Notes: a model not told the origin generated them from the letters alone. A stretch of DNA of 61,482 nt from Youngiibacter fragilis 232.1 (GCF_000495435.3 NZ_AXUN02000164.1:1-61482), one strand, 5' to 3'; positions 7,521 to 16,568 are shown, counted from the first letter of the stretch. Made by a program: numbers and translations.

Positions 7521-9110
7521 CTATCTCACTGGTTTGTACCTCTTCATTATGCTTTCAGCTGCCTTAATGCCGTCAACTGCAGCTGAAACTATGCCGCCCG
7601 CATAGCCTGCACCTTCCCCTGCAAGGTAAAGGCCTTCGCAGGATATGCTCTGAAGCTCATGGCTTCTTATGATCCTTACAGGTGCTGAGGTCCTTGTCTC
7701 CACTCCAGTGAGCACAGCGCCGTTTTCAGCGAAGCCCCTGACCTTTACGTTGAAGTCGGTTAGAGCCTCCCTCAGTCCCCTTGTAACCGGGGCCGGGAGG
7801 ATGCCCCCAATGTCAGCGAAGCTCACAGAAGGCACATATGTGGGTGTCACCGCACCAAGGGCTGCTGAGACCTTCCCCTCTATGAAGTCTGTAACAAGCT
7901 GCACTGGTGCGGTATAATTTCCGCCGCCTGCCCTGAAGGCTTTCTCCTCTATCATCCTCTGGAACCTTATACCGTCAAGAGGATGGCTTCCGTAGTCGTC
8001 AGGAGTTACAGAAACAACAATTGCGGAATTGGCATTCCTGCCATCCCTCGCATGGTAGCTCATGCCATTCACAACCAGCCTTCCATCCTCGCTGGCAGCG
8101 GGTACCACGAAGCCGCCGGGGCACATGCAGAAGCTGTAGGCCCCCCTGCCGTCAGAAAGCTTCCTTGTCAGCTTGTATTCTGAAGCCCTGAGCCTTTCAT
8201 GGCCTGCCCATTTCCCATACTGGTTACTGTCTATGAGTTCCTGCAGGTTCTCCACCCTGGCACCCACTGCCATGGACTTGGCTTCCATCTCTATCCCCTT
8301 ATTGAACAGCATCTCATAGGTATCCCTGGCGCTGTGTCCTATGGCAAGGACAAGCGCCTCTACCGGCAAATCCTTTCCTGATACCCTTGCTGACCTGACT
8401 CTTCCGCCTTCCATACCGATATCTTCAAGCTTCTGCCTGAAGGTTATCTCCCCACCGAGGGACTCGATCTTCTTCCTCATGTTCCTTACCACATTCTTAA
8501 GGATATCTGTGCCCACATGCGGCTTTGACAGGTATGCTATCTCAGCAGGCGCGCCTGCTTCGATCAGTTCCGAAAGGACTTCCTTCACCCTCTGGTCCTT
8601 TATCCTCGTGGTAAGCTTTCCGTCAGAGAATGCACCGGCTCCGCCTTCACCGAACTGGATGTTGGATTCAGTGTCCAGCGGTCCCCCTGCCATGAATTCA
8701 TCCACAGCCGCAGTCCTCTTGTCCACATCATCTCCACGCTCACATACAGACGGCTCGTATCCGTGCTTTGCAAGGGTCAGTGCGCAGAATATCCCGGCAG
8801 GCCCGAATCCCACTATAACCGGTCTTTCATCAAGGACCTCCGTCCCGTAGACTGCAGGAACCCTTGTTTCCTCGACATAAAGTGAAGCATCCCTGTTCCT
8901 TGCCCTCTGCAGCACCCTCTCATCATCATCTGTCTCAACCATGACACTGTAGGAAAGCCTGACCTCGCTTCCCCTTGCATCAATGGATTCCTTGAGTATC
9001 CGAAATGACAAGATATCCTGAGGTGACAGCCTCAGGGCCTTTGCCGCCTTTGACCTTAACGCCTCCCATGGCTCATCCAGGGAAAGCCCGATTGAATTGA
9101 TCCTGATCAT
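7521..9110 (-). CDS. FAD-dependent oxidoreductase of the COG2509 type
   Basis: A 529-residue protein. An N-terminal domain of about 90 residues precedes a Rossmann FAD site, VIVGFGPAGIFCALTLAKHGY, with the second motif FGEGGAGAFSDGKL and a C-terminal GLYLAGEGAGYAGGI FAD segment. This matches the widespread uncharacterised FAD dehydrogenases of Firmicutes and Bacteroidetes. The substrate is unknown. GGAGG lies 5 nt before the ATG. A terminator lies between it and the upstream cdaR gene, so it is probably at least partly separate from that operon. Confidence 0.85.
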   Translation of the reverse strand: MIRINSIGLSLDEPWEALRSKAAKALRLSPQDILSFRILKESIDARGSEVRLSYSVMVETDDDERVLQRARNRDASLYVEETRVPAVYGTEVLDERPVIVGFGPAGIFCALTLAKHGYEPSVCERGDDVDKRTAAVDEFMAGGPLDTESNIQFGEGGAGAFSDGKLTTRIKDQRVKEVLSELIEAGAPAEIAYLSKPHVGTDILKNVVRNMRKKIESLGGEITFRQKLEDIGMEGGRVRSARVSGKDLPVEALVLAIGHSARDTYEMLFNKGIEMEAKSMAVGARVENLQELIDSNQYGKWAGHERLRASEYKLTRKLSDGRGAYSFCMCPGGFVVPAASEDGRLVVNGMSYHARDGRNANSAIVVSVTPDDYGSHPLDGIRFQRMIEEKAFRAGGGNYTAPVQLVTDFIEGKVSAALGAVTPTYVPSVSFADIGGILPAPVTRGLREALTDFNVKVRGFAENGAVLTGVETRTSAPVRIIRSHELQSISCEGLYLAGEGAGYAGGIVSAAVDGIKAAESIMKRYKPVR

Positions 9111-9126
9111 ATTTCCTCCACAGAAA

Positions 9127-9142
9127 AAGCCCTCACGGGCTT
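9127..9142 (-). terminator. Terminator after cdaR
   Basis: A 6-bp stem AAGCCC/GGGCTT with the 4-nt loop GTGA on the minus strand, followed by TTTCTG. It is short and may be leaky, allowing read-through into the COG2509 gene. Confidence 0.5.
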
Positions 9143-9147
9143 CTTCT

Positions 9148-10362
9148 TCAGTTTTCTGCTATTCTTATCGTAACACTCACATTTTCAGGGTCGATCTTCT
9201 CAAGTACGATACCCTGCGGGAGCTTCACCTTTGGAACAAGCTCATGCCCCCCCTCTTCAAGACCTGCAAGGTCAAGCTCTGCGAACAGGCTTCCCTCTGT
9301 AATGGCATCAAGCGCGCTCTGCGGTCCCCTCAAGGATAAGTTTATGCTTTCCGGCGTTACTTCGGCCTCGAGGCCTTCGCCCAGGTTGATCGTCCTTACC
9401 TCTGCCTTGAGGTCCTTTGTTCCCTGAACCTCAACAACCGCTGTAACCTCAACACCTGATTCTCCATCCACCACATAGATGCCATCCGGAACTGAAATTG
9501 GTACAATGAAGCTTCCGCTTGCTGTTATCCCCCTAAGGTTTATCTTATCGGTGTCAATCCTTGCTATTGTCCCAAGAAGGTCAGAAGGCCCTGCTATGAC
9601 AATTGACTGCTTGACAGGAGTTAGGGATATGAGGCTTAATCCTTCGCTTATGGTACCTGTTGTTACAGGATTAAGGGTTACGCTCTTTGTCTCGTACACT
9701 TTTGCTGAAAACTGCACAGACCTTGGAGTCGCCTCCACATACTGGACAATGCTTCCACCTTCATCCACAGGGATAAGGTCAACAGGCAGATTAAGCTCTT
9801 CTGTCAGGCCTTCGCTGGTTCCCCTGACTATCATCTTCATTACCTTCTCAACGTACTCAGAAGGGCCCTTGATCTTTACCGTCGAAGGATTGACCGATGA
9901 CGGTGCAGCAAAGTAGCCTCCAGCTGCCTTGACAATGTACTCGCTGCTTACCTGGACTTCCTTCTCAACCAGGTCATCGAGCCGGATAGTTGCCTTAAGG
10001 CCCCTGCTCTTGGTTATGTCCACATTTTGCGGATAAAGTGTAATATCTATGGGAAGCTCATTGATTCCCTTGACAAGGTCATATCCGCCCATGTCCACCT
10101 CCACCCTGAAGTCAGTGGGAAGCGCCCGGTATACTGTAGATGCAGGTCCTGTGATCGACAGGTTTACTGTTACTGTCTGTCCCGGCACGAGCACAAGTGA
10201 CTGGTCAGCGAGACTTTCCGTATTAACGAGCCTGACACCAACATTGTTTATCCTGACTGTCTTGGTGGGATTCTCAACGTTAGTCAGATATATCCAGAGG
10301 GCGAATGACATGATGAGGGAAATCACTTTGATCAGGATGTCGTTTTCTTTGTTCTTAGCCAT
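9148..10362 (-). CDS. cdaR: YbbR-domain regulator of diadenylate cyclase (CdaR)
   Basis: A 404-residue protein with one N-terminal membrane segment (about residues 12-26, IKVISLIMSFALWIYL). Repeated YbbR beta domains follow, each of about 80 residues. In Firmicutes CdaR sits outside the membrane and modulates CdaA. The gene overlaps cdaA by 31 nt in the usual cdaA-cdaR order. The glmM gene that normally follows is not here. A COG2509 FAD gene takes its place. Confidence 0.9.
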   Translation of the reverse strand: MAKNKENDILIKVISLIMSFALWIYLTNVENPTKTVRINNVGVRLVNTESLADQSLVLVPGQTVTVNLSITGPASTVYRALPTDFRVEVDMGGYDLVKGINELPIDITLYPQNVDITKSRGLKATIRLDDLVEKEVQVSSEYIVKAAGGYFAAPSSVNPSTVKIKGPSEYVEKVMKMIVRGTSEGLTEELNLPVDLIPVDEGGSIVQYVEATPRSVQFSAKVYETKSVTLNPVTTGTISEGLSLISLTPVKQSIVIAGPSDLLGTIARIDTDKINLRGITASGSFIVPISVPDGIYVVDGESGVEVTAVVEVQGTKDLKAEVRTINLGEGLEAEVTPESINLSLRGPQSALDAITEGSLFAELDLAGLEEGGHELVPKVKLPQGIVLEKIDPENVSVTIRIAEN

Positions 10363-11180
10363 TCCCTGACCCTCCCTCTTATCGATTCGTCCTTTCCTTC
10401 CTCCTTCTTCAATATCTTGGTGAGTATGGCCTGAAGCCTCTCCCTGTCGTAGTTCCTTACAAGCTTTCCATTGACCGCGAGACTTATGGTCCCTGTTTCC
10501 TCAGACACTACCAGCACCACTGCATCAGATACCTCACTTAGGCCTATTGCAGCCCTGTGCCTTGTCCCCAGCTTCTTGCTGATCTCCTGGCTTCCTGTAA
10601 GCGGCAGCACACATCCTGAGGCCAGTATCCTGTTCATCCTTATGATCGTGGCTCCGTCATGGAGCGGAGTATTGGGTACGAATATGTTCTCCAGAAGGCT
10701 TGCAGAAACAACTGCATCGACTATTGTGCCAGAGCCGAGTATCTCACCTAGGCCTGTGGTCCTTTCGATGACTATGAGCGCTCCTGTCTTCGATTCTGAC
10801 ATGTTGTCCACAGCAGTGGTGATTTCCCTGATTACCTTCTCAATGGATTCATCCTGCCTGGGGACTCCCCTTTCCGTGAAGGTTGACCTTCCGATATGCT
10901 CGAGTACCCTCCTTATTTCAGGCTGGAATATTATGATTATCGACAGTACGCCGATTGTAATGGTCTTCGAGATAATGGTGTATACCATGGTAAGGTTAAG
11001 TATGAAGCTGACGGGTATCAGGAGAAGTATGAGAAGGATGCCCTTAAGCAGCTGCTCAGCCCTGGTCTCCTTGATTATCTTATATGCCCTATATATCAGG
11101 TAGGCAACCACAAGGATGTCTATTGCCGATGTAACATTGATGTTCTTTACAGTATTAAGTATCACATTCAGATTTTCCAA
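10332..11180 (-). CDS. cdaA: Diadenylate cyclase CdaA
   Basis: A 282-residue enzyme making cyclic di-AMP from two ATP. Three membrane helices lie at about residues 18-85. A DAC domain follows with the two catalytic motifs DGA (residues 175-177) and RHR (207-209). The start is a TTG at 11180 preceded by GGAGGTGG at a good distance. No better ATG exists. A TATAAT -10 (minus strand, 11221-11216) lies upstream with a weak -35. Cyclic di-AMP controls potassium uptake, osmotic balance and cell-wall stability in this phylum. Confidence 0.97.
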   Translation of the reverse strand: MENLNVILNTVKNINVTSAIDILVVAYLIYRAYKIIKETRAEQLLKGILLILLLIPVSFILNLTMVYTIISKTITIGVLSIIIIFQPEIRRVLEHIGRSTFTERGVPRQDESIEKVIREITTAVDNMSESKTGALIVIERTTGLGEILGSGTIVDAVVSASLLENIFVPNTPLHDGATIIRMNRILASGCVLPLTGSQEISKKLGTRHRAAIGLSEVSDAVVLVVSEETGTISLAVNGKLVRNYDRERLQAILTKILKKEEGKDESIRGRVREWLRTKKTTS

Positions 11181-11296
11181 GCTGCCACCTCCCCGGTAAA
11201 AAAGTATACAAATAAATTATACATTATTTGATTCCCGTTTGCTCCATTTTGGAAGAAAGTTAAGGCAATGATTAGAAAATTAAGGTAAAAAAACAA

Positions 11297-11315
11297 GCTG
11301 CGCATCTTACGCAGC
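11297..11315 (-). terminator. Terminator after thioredoxin
   Basis: Stem GCTGCG/CGCAGC (arms 11310-11315 and 11297-11302) with a 7-nt loop, followed on the minus strand by TTGTTTTTTT. Confidence 0.8.
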
Positions 11316-11332
11316 CTGTTAGATTCCATATC

Positions 11333-11650
11333 CTATCTGTTCCTTGTTATGAATCCCTCAAGGTCTGACTTTGGCCTGAAGCCTATCATCTGGTCCACAA
11401 GGTCTCCGTTTCTGAAGGCAAGGAGCGTCGGTATGCTTCCGACCCTATACCTTGAAGCCAGCTGCGGGTTGTTGTCAACATTGACCTTAAGGAACTTCAC
11501 ATCGTCGTTCTCCCTGTCAAGCTCTTCAAAAAGAGGTGCCAGCATCTTGCAGGGCCCGCACCACGGTGCCCAGAAATCAACAAGAACCAGGTCCTCTGTG
11601 CTTGAAAGCTCATCAGCGAATTCTACATGGCTTACATCATTTATCATCAT
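11333..11650 (-). CDS. trxA: Thioredoxin
   Basis: A 105-residue thioredoxin. The active site WCGPC lies at residues 30-34 and the cis-proline in GSIPT. It reduces protein disulfides in the cytoplasm using thioredoxin reductase, which is not in this window. GGAGGT lies just before the first of two adjacent ATGs (11650 and 11647), and either could be used. It has its own promoter and terminator. Confidence 0.95.
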   Translation of the reverse strand: MMINDVSHVEFADELSSTEDLVLVDFWAPWCGPCKMLAPLFEELDRENDDVKFLKVNVDNNPQLASRYRVGSIPTLLAFRNGDLVDQMIGFRPKSDLEGFITRNR

Positions 11651-11678
11651 ACTACCTCCGGATTTTTCTCATGTCATC

Positions 11679-11706
11679 ATTATACATGACTTGATAACTT
11701 TGTGAA
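11679..11706 (-). promoter_or_regulatory. Promoter of the thioredoxin gene
   Basis: On the minus strand TTCACA (11706-11701), a 16-bp spacer and TATAAT (11684-11679). Both boxes are close to the sigma-A consensus. Confidence 0.7.
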
Positions 11707-11741
11707 CCCCAAAGATTTTTCCAAAGTACCATCACTTTCCC

Positions 11742-12314
11742 TCAGGAGCCCTCTACATCAACGATTAGAATATTTCCGCCCCTTGACCCCACTGTAAAGT
11801 CGAGCCTGAACTCACGGTTACCCAGAAGCTCCCCAGAAGTCCTGAATATGGCAGCACCTGTCACACCCTGGTAATCACGGAATTCCCTGAACATAATACC
11901 AGTGATCCTTGAGACTGGCTCGCCTTCCGTAAGCATTAGAAACTTGTCATAAGCCTCAGGAGTCATATGACCGCTTATTGTCTCGAGACTCCCGCCCTTC
12001 CATCGGACTATGAAATCGCTTAGGAAATCCTGCCTTGATGATACGAGCTCCCTTCTCGACATGCCTGTCATTACAAGTGGTACCGTAACCAGTAGCAGGA
12101 ATGCCGCAATGATAAGCAATGTCCTGGTGTTCTTCGACAATCCCGGACTTTTCCTGCCGTTTTCAAGGAGTCCCGACATCATTTCCTCGCGGGATAAATA
12201 CTCCCTGCAGGACGGGCAGGCTTCGGTGTGCTTAAGCACAGCCTCTTTTTCGGTCTTGCTGAGGTCCGCTCCCCTGTATGCAGTTATTTGCTGTCTGGCT
12301 GACACGCAATCCAC
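11742..12314 (-). CDS. Putative zinc-finger anti-sigma-like membrane protein
   Basis: A 190-residue protein. The N-terminus has a zf-HC2-like H-X3-C-X2-C motif (His29, Cys33, Cys36). One membrane helix lies at about residues 64-84, followed by an extracellular domain of about 100 residues with no recognised family. This is the layout of anti-sigma factors of the RsiW/ZAS type. No ECF sigma factor gene adjoins it, so the partner is either elsewhere or absent. It starts with GTG, preceded by GAGGTGAT. The outer domain could act as a sensor. The function is inferred from layout only. Confidence 0.6.
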   Translation of the reverse strand: MDCVSARQQITAYRGADLSKTEKEAVLKHTEACPSCREYLSREEMMSGLLENGRKSPGLSKNTRTLLIIAAFLLLVTVPLVMTGMSRRELVSSRQDFLSDFIVRWKGGSLETISGHMTPEAYDKFLMLTEGEPVSRITGIMFREFRDYQGVTGAAIFRTSGELLGNREFRLDFTVGSRGGNILIVDVEGS

Positions 12315-12499
12315 AAGATCACCTCAAAATCATTCATCATTATGATGATAAGTCATATTTAGACAACATTCAACAAACGGCGCGAATTTTGTCAGGCCAT
12401 AAAACATAAAAAATAGACACTGCAATCCTAAAATCGCACCGCCTTCATAAAACGTTTTCATAATATGCGTGGAACCGATCGAGTCGGTTCACTGTCAGC

Positions 12500-12721
12500 C
12501 TAGTTAATGTCAAGCCATTTCAACGCGTCAGCCTTCATGATCATGTCAATGGATTCTCCCGGGCAGTGACTTCTTTCGCCACCCTTTCTTACAAGCACAT
12601 ACCTGTTGTTCTTTGTCCTCATGAGAATCTCTTCATATCCGCAAGGATCACCGAAGGTTCCTGACGTCACCTTTTTAATAAGTGTCGCGTTGTCAAGGTT
12701 TGGTATCTTCTTTTCCGCCAT
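12500..12721 (-). CDS. Small conserved-looking hypothetical protein (73 aa)
   Basis: A 73-residue protein I do not recognise. A strong AGGAGGGA box before the ATG supports real expression. It holds two cysteines (in DPCGYEE and SHCPGES) and a predicted beta-rich middle, with no membrane segment or signal peptide. It lies alone between the anti-sigma-like gene and ptsI. An imperfect GAACCGA/TCGGTTC hairpin without a T-tract lies just downstream. Confidence 0.65.
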   Translation of the reverse strand: MAEKKIPNLDNATLIKKVTSGTFGDPCGYEEILMRTKNNRYVLVRKGGERSHCPGESIDMIMKADALKWLDIN

Positions 12722-12835
12722 AGTTCATCCCTCCTTTCAATCATAGCGATGCCCCTATTATACCATCAACATCAAAAAAACGAAAGCACCTTATATTGCA
12801 GCACTTGTAAACGTATACTACATGTATATGGAAAA

Positions 12836-12859
12836 GAGGTTTCTGCTATGAGAAACCTC
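12836..12859 (-). terminator. Terminator after ptsI
   Basis: A perfect 9-bp stem GAGGTTTCT/AGAAACCTC with a 6-nt loop, followed by TTTTCC on the minus strand, 15 nt after the ptsI stop. Confidence 0.8.
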
Positions 12860-12873
12860 CCTTCAAAGTCATA

Positions 12874-14490
12874 CTATTCTTCGTTCATTATGAGCTGCTT
12901 GGCCCTCAGTATTGACGATGCGGACATCGAGAATTCATCAAGTCCGTACCTTACGAGCGTTGATATTGCAGTTTCATCCCCTGCCATCTCGCCGCACATT
13001 CCACACCACTTGCCCTGTGAATGAGCGCCGTCTATTGTCATCTTAATGAGCCTCAGCACTGCCGGATGCATCGGGTCGTAGAGGTAGGAGACCTTTTCGC
13101 TCATCCTGTCAGCTGCAAGAGTGTACTGTATGAGGTCGTTAGTTCCTATAGAGAAGAAATCAACATACTTTGCCAGTTCATCAGCCATTACAGCAGCGGC
13201 AGGTATCTCGATCATTATTCCCCACTCAACGTTTTCGCTGTATTCCTTGCCTTCAGCCTTGAGCTCGGCCTTGCATTCATCAACTATCTTCTTGGAATCA
13301 AGGAATTCGTCAAGTGACGAGATCATCGGGAACATTACCTTGAGGTTTCCGAATACGGATGCCCTAAGGAGCGCCCTGAGCTGTATCTTGAATATGTCGG
13401 TCCTGTCCAGGCATAGCCTTATTGCCCTGTAGCCAAGGAAAGGATTCATCTCCTCAGGCATCACGAGGTAAGGAAGCTTCTTGTCACCACCGATGTCAAG
13501 TGTCCTTATGACAACAGGCTTCTCTCCCATTTTCTCAAGGACGAACTTGTAGGACTCATACTGTTCATCCTCTGTCGGCATCTCTTCACGGTCCATATAG
13601 AGGAACTCAGTCCTGAAAAGACCTATTCCGTCTCCGCCGTTCTCGATAACCTTCAGGACATCCTCAGGCTTTCCAATGTTTCCTGCAACCTCTACCCTCT
13701 TTCCTGATTTGGTCCTGGTCTTGATATCCCTGAGCTTCATCAGCTCCTCTTTTTCCTTCTCGAATACAAGCTTGAGAGCCTTGTATTTCTCGATAGTCGC
13801 ATCATCCGGATCTATTATGACAGTTCCTTCTATTCCGTCCACTATCAGCAGGTCTCCAGACCTGACAGCCTCGGTGATGTCTCCAAGCCCGACTACTGCA
13901 GGGATTTCAAGAGTCCTTGCCATAATTGCGCTGTGGGAGGTCTTTCCCCCGATGTTGGTAAGGAAGGCTGTAACCTTTGTCCTGTCAAGCTGAGCCGTAT
14001 CGGATGGTGTGAGGTCATGTGCAATGACTATGGTATCAGGCTCGTCTATCTCAATCGTCTCATCGATTCCCGCCAGATTGTTCATGAGCCTCTTTGCTAC
14101 GTCCTTGATGTCCGCTGCCCTCTCCCTCATGTACTCGTCTTCCATTGATTCGAATATGGCCACATATCCTGAAGTAACGTCATGTGTTGCCTTAAGTGAG
14201 TTTATGGAGTTGTTTTCGATTTCGCTTTCTATGGCTCCGATGAATTCAGGGTCATCAAACAGCATCAGATGGGCATCGAATACCTGTGCCTTCTCCTCGC
14301 CCAGATCAATAAGAGCTTTCTCCTTTATCTTGTGCAGCTGGTGCTTCGATTTGTCACAAGCTCTCCTAAGGATTTCCTTTTCAAGCGGTATGTCGCTAAC
14401 TCTGGAATCACTGATTTTAAGCTCCACATGTTTCTTGATGTATGCTTTGCCGATTGCGTACCCCTTTGATGCGGCAATTCCTGTCTTCAT
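12874..14490 (-). CDS. ptsI: PTS enzyme I (PEP-protein phosphotransferase)
   Basis: A 538-residue enzyme I, which moves phosphate from PEP to HPr. The phospho-histidine lies in GGKTSHSAIMART (His186). The PEP-binding barrel is complete and ends with GKWCGMCGEMAGD, which carries the catalytic cysteine. I chose the ATG at 14490 because AGGAGG lies 7 nt upstream and MKTGIAASKG matches the family start. The longer frame back to 14544 lacks a ribosome binding site. It is slightly shorter than the usual 570 residues. No ptsH (HPr) lies beside it, unlike the common ptsHI pair. A GGATTG/CAATCC hairpin lies in its leader at 14530-14547. Confidence 0.95.
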   Translation of the reverse strand: MKTGIAASKGYAIGKAYIKKHVELKISDSRVSDIPLEKEILRRACDKSKHQLHKIKEKALIDLGEEKAQVFDAHLMLFDDPEFIGAIESEIENNSINSLKATHDVTSGYVAIFESMEDEYMRERAADIKDVAKRLMNNLAGIDETIEIDEPDTIVIAHDLTPSDTAQLDRTKVTAFLTNIGGKTSHSAIMARTLEIPAVVGLGDITEAVRSGDLLIVDGIEGTVIIDPDDATIEKYKALKLVFEKEKEELMKLRDIKTRTKSGKRVEVAGNIGKPEDVLKVIENGGDGIGLFRTEFLYMDREEMPTEDEQYESYKFVLEKMGEKPVVIRTLDIGGDKKLPYLVMPEEMNPFLGYRAIRLCLDRTDIFKIQLRALLRASVFGNLKVMFPMISSLDEFLDSKKIVDECKAELKAEGKEYSENVEWGIMIEIPAAAVMADELAKYVDFFSIGTNDLIQYTLAADRMSEKVSYLYDPMHPAVLRLIKMTIDGAHSQGKWCGMCGEMAGDETAISTLVRYGLDEFSMSASSILRAKQLIMNEE

Positions 14491-14586
14491 CGATATTCCT
14501 CCTAATATTTTTCTGTTGTTGTATTGCATGGATTGAAAATCCAATCCATTTTACCATAAAAGCATATTGTTTGATACTGTGCCGTT

Positions 14587-15108
14587 TCAGCTGTTTCCCG
14601 TAAGATACCTGTCGATCTCCTGCCTTATGTAAGAGGCGACATCAGCATCCTTGTGCCTCTTCTCAGTGCTGCATCTGGAACGCTCAGAACCACAAATACA
14701 GCATTCCCTTGGAGCATATCCCATCTCAAGCCTTGATATCGGAAATTCCTCCTGACACTCATAGATGTCAATATCCGCGAAACGTCCAAGAGGATGACTC
14801 TCTTCAGTGAAAACAGCATTCTCCTTGTAGATGTGGGCATCACCCCTGACAACGAAAAGTATTTCCCGGGTAACCCCGGACTCGTAGGTCTCTTCAAATA
14901 GCAGCCTGCTTCCTAAAGTCCTCTTAAATGCCTTCTCAAGCTCTGAAAGGATGACCCCTTCCTCCGGGCTTCCCTTCATGGAAACTGGCAGGTCAGCCCT
15001 GAGTGCCACCACAGGCATCTGAAACATTTCATTCAGGCTTTCGATCCTTTTATCCTTGACCTTCCTGATGTAGATTAGTGGCGAGGCTGAACCTTCCATG
15101 ACCTTCAT
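14587..15108 (-). CDS. citX: Citrate/citramalate lyase holo-[ACP] synthase (CitX)
   Basis: A 173-residue transferase. CitX attaches the phosphoribosyl-dephospho-CoA prosthetic group to the acyl carrier subunit of citrate lyase-type enzymes. Family marks visible are PLGRFADIDIYE, then ISR-E-GYAPRECCICG and a trailing CSTEKRH. I chose the ATG at 15108, which overlaps the citC stop as ATGA. The TTG 21 nt further up has a poorer ribosome binding site. With citC and the mesaconase genes next door, the natural target is probably citramalate lyase. Its subunit genes are not in this window. Confidence 0.88.
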   Translation of the reverse strand: MKVMEGSASPLIYIRKVKDKRIESLNEMFQMPVVALRADLPVSMKGSPEEGVILSELEKAFKRTLGSRLLFEETYESGVTREILFVVRGDAHIYKENAVFTEESHPLGRFADIDIYECQEEFPISRLEMGYAPRECCICGSERSRCSTEKRHKDADVASYIRQEIDRYLTGNS

Positions 15109-16130
15109 GCTTCTCTTTTCATTTTCCAAATTAGCTCTTTCCCTTCTTCGCTCTCCAGGTATTTGACCGTATTCTCAGGTATCATCCCATAGGCTTCCAC
15201 GATCCTGTCCTCAGTGAGGAACTTCCTCACCACCGACGCGCTGACGGGAACGCCGTTTAGCTCCAGCCTTTCTACAGTCCTTGATTCCAATGAGCTTTTT
15301 TTCATAAGTTCCCTGAGTTTGCTGTTGTAGACTTCAGTGACTTCATCCGTAGGCTCGGATCCGAAGAATCTGACATCTATTTCCAGGTCTCTGGCTATCT
15401 TGTCTATGAAAAGGCCACCGTCCAATCCGGTATAGACATCCAGCATTTCATCACGCTTCTTGATGAAGTACGTCGGGAAAGTCGCCTTTGATATGATGTA
15501 GGGTCCTCCCATGAGGACATGGACATTTGGAAATTCCTTGAGCTCGTTCTTTACTATCCTGTACCTGTCCTCGAATGGGAACAGCGAACTGTCCTCCTGG
15601 ACCACGAATACAAGCAGGTCGGAAACCTCTTTTGATGCGGTCTCGACAAGATACCTGTGACCGTTCGTCATAGGGTTGCAGTTCATGACCACGGCGCCTC
15701 TTTTGCCTTCCTTTTTCGGAATCTTCTTCTGGATCCTTGAAATCCAGTTGGAATAGCTTCCGAAACCACCCTCCATGAGGCACGCCCTCTCGGTGTTGTA
15801 CACAAGTACCATACCCAGAGCCGCAAATATCAGGATGTTCTCAGGAGTTGTGAACGCAAAGTAGGATACATATCCCTTATCAGAAAGATACTGCACAAGC
15901 CCGTTGAAGATAAGGCGTGCAAGCCCTTCATGCTGATGGTCAGCATGCACGAAGAAATACTTCAGCGTATTGCCCTCCGCCGATCCGGTCGCCACTATGG
16001 CACCTTCGTGCCTTACAACCATCGTAAGGTCGCACCTTGAGTAGACCACATCGAAAGACTTCAGGAAATCGCTGACTTCCTCAAATTCAGTTTTGTCATT
16101 GATGTTGACTTCTTCTGCGAAATAAATCAT
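15105..16130 (-). CDS. citC: [Citrate (pro-3S)-lyase] ligase (CitC)
   Basis: A 341-residue enzyme that acetylates, and so activates, the thiol of the lyase acyl carrier protein using ATP and acetate. A GNAT-like N-terminal domain (ends near residue 115) is followed by a nucleotidyltransferase domain with NPMTNGH, the HXGH-type ATP site. I chose the ATG at 16130, with GGTGGTG directly upstream. The TTG at 16184 has no ribosome binding site. It is co-transcribed with citX. In glutamate fermenters this pair serves citramalate lyase, the last step of the methylaspartate pathway. Confidence 0.92.
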   Translation of the reverse strand: MIYFAEEVNINDKTEFEEVSDFLKSFDVVYSRCDLTMVVRHEGAIVATGSAEGNTLKYFFVHADHQHEGLARLIFNGLVQYLSDKGYVSYFAFTTPENILIFAALGMVLVYNTERACLMEGGFGSYSNWISRIQKKIPKKEGKRGAVVMNCNPMTNGHRYLVETASKEVSDLLVFVVQEDSSLFPFEDRYRIVKNELKEFPNVHVLMGGPYIISKATFPTYFIKKRDEMLDVYTGLDGGLFIDKIARDLEIDVRFFGSEPTDEVTEVYNSKLRELMKKSSLESRTVERLELNGVPVSASVVRKFLTEDRIVEAYGMIPENTVKYLESEEGKELIWKMKREA

Positions 16131-16215
16131 TTTCACCACCAGATTTGCAGCAGTTTGATCGGAAATGAGTTCAGCCCTTTCCAACTAAAAAAGCAGGAAT
16201 ACGGACTTCATCCCT

Positions 16216-16227
16216 CTAATTATATCA
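16216..16227 (-). promoter_or_regulatory. Extended -10 promoter for citC-citX
   Basis: On the minus strand TGATATAAT gives a TGn extended -10 (TATAAT at 16224-16219). A distant TTGCAA lies 19 bp upstream. It suits a transcript reading into citC. Confidence 0.5.
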
Positions 16228-16544
16228 CAGCAGCCGTACAATGTTGCAAAAAGGAAATGTAACTAAACTGCTAACACTGCAAATTTTCAAAGCCTGCAAA
16301 TGAAACATAGAAACCACTCCATGAATTTAAGTAATGCCAATCATCAGGATACCTTGTCCCAGATAAATGTCAATTCATCTGACTCATGCACAACAGACAA
16401 TCAGGATATCATCGCCCTAAAATTATCACATAATCATAATTAAGTATATCGTAATTAAGTATATTATGATTTACTTAATCAGTCACATGTTACCGCGCTA
16501 TCCTCATGGATGCCAACTGCATTTAGTTCTTCATAAATTCAAAA

Positions 16545-16568
16545 GTGCTGGCTATCATCCACCAGCAC
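16545..16568 (-). terminator. Terminator of the glutamate mutase-mesaconase operon
   Basis: A 7-bp stem GTGCTGG/CCAGCAC with a 10-nt loop, followed by TTTTGAATTT on the minus strand, about 110 nt after the mesaconase beta stop. Confidence 0.6.

Noticed and set aside
8341-8850. A 169-codon plus-strand ORF opposite the COG2509 gene
   Set aside because: It is the antisense shadow of a well-supported gene, with no ribosome binding site. Long shadow frames are common opposite GC-biased genes.
16321-16446. A 41-codon plus-strand ORF in the citC-mesaconase gap (starts MNLSNANHQD)
   Set aside because: It has no ribosome binding site, a low-complexity polar composition and no visible family. It is probably chance.
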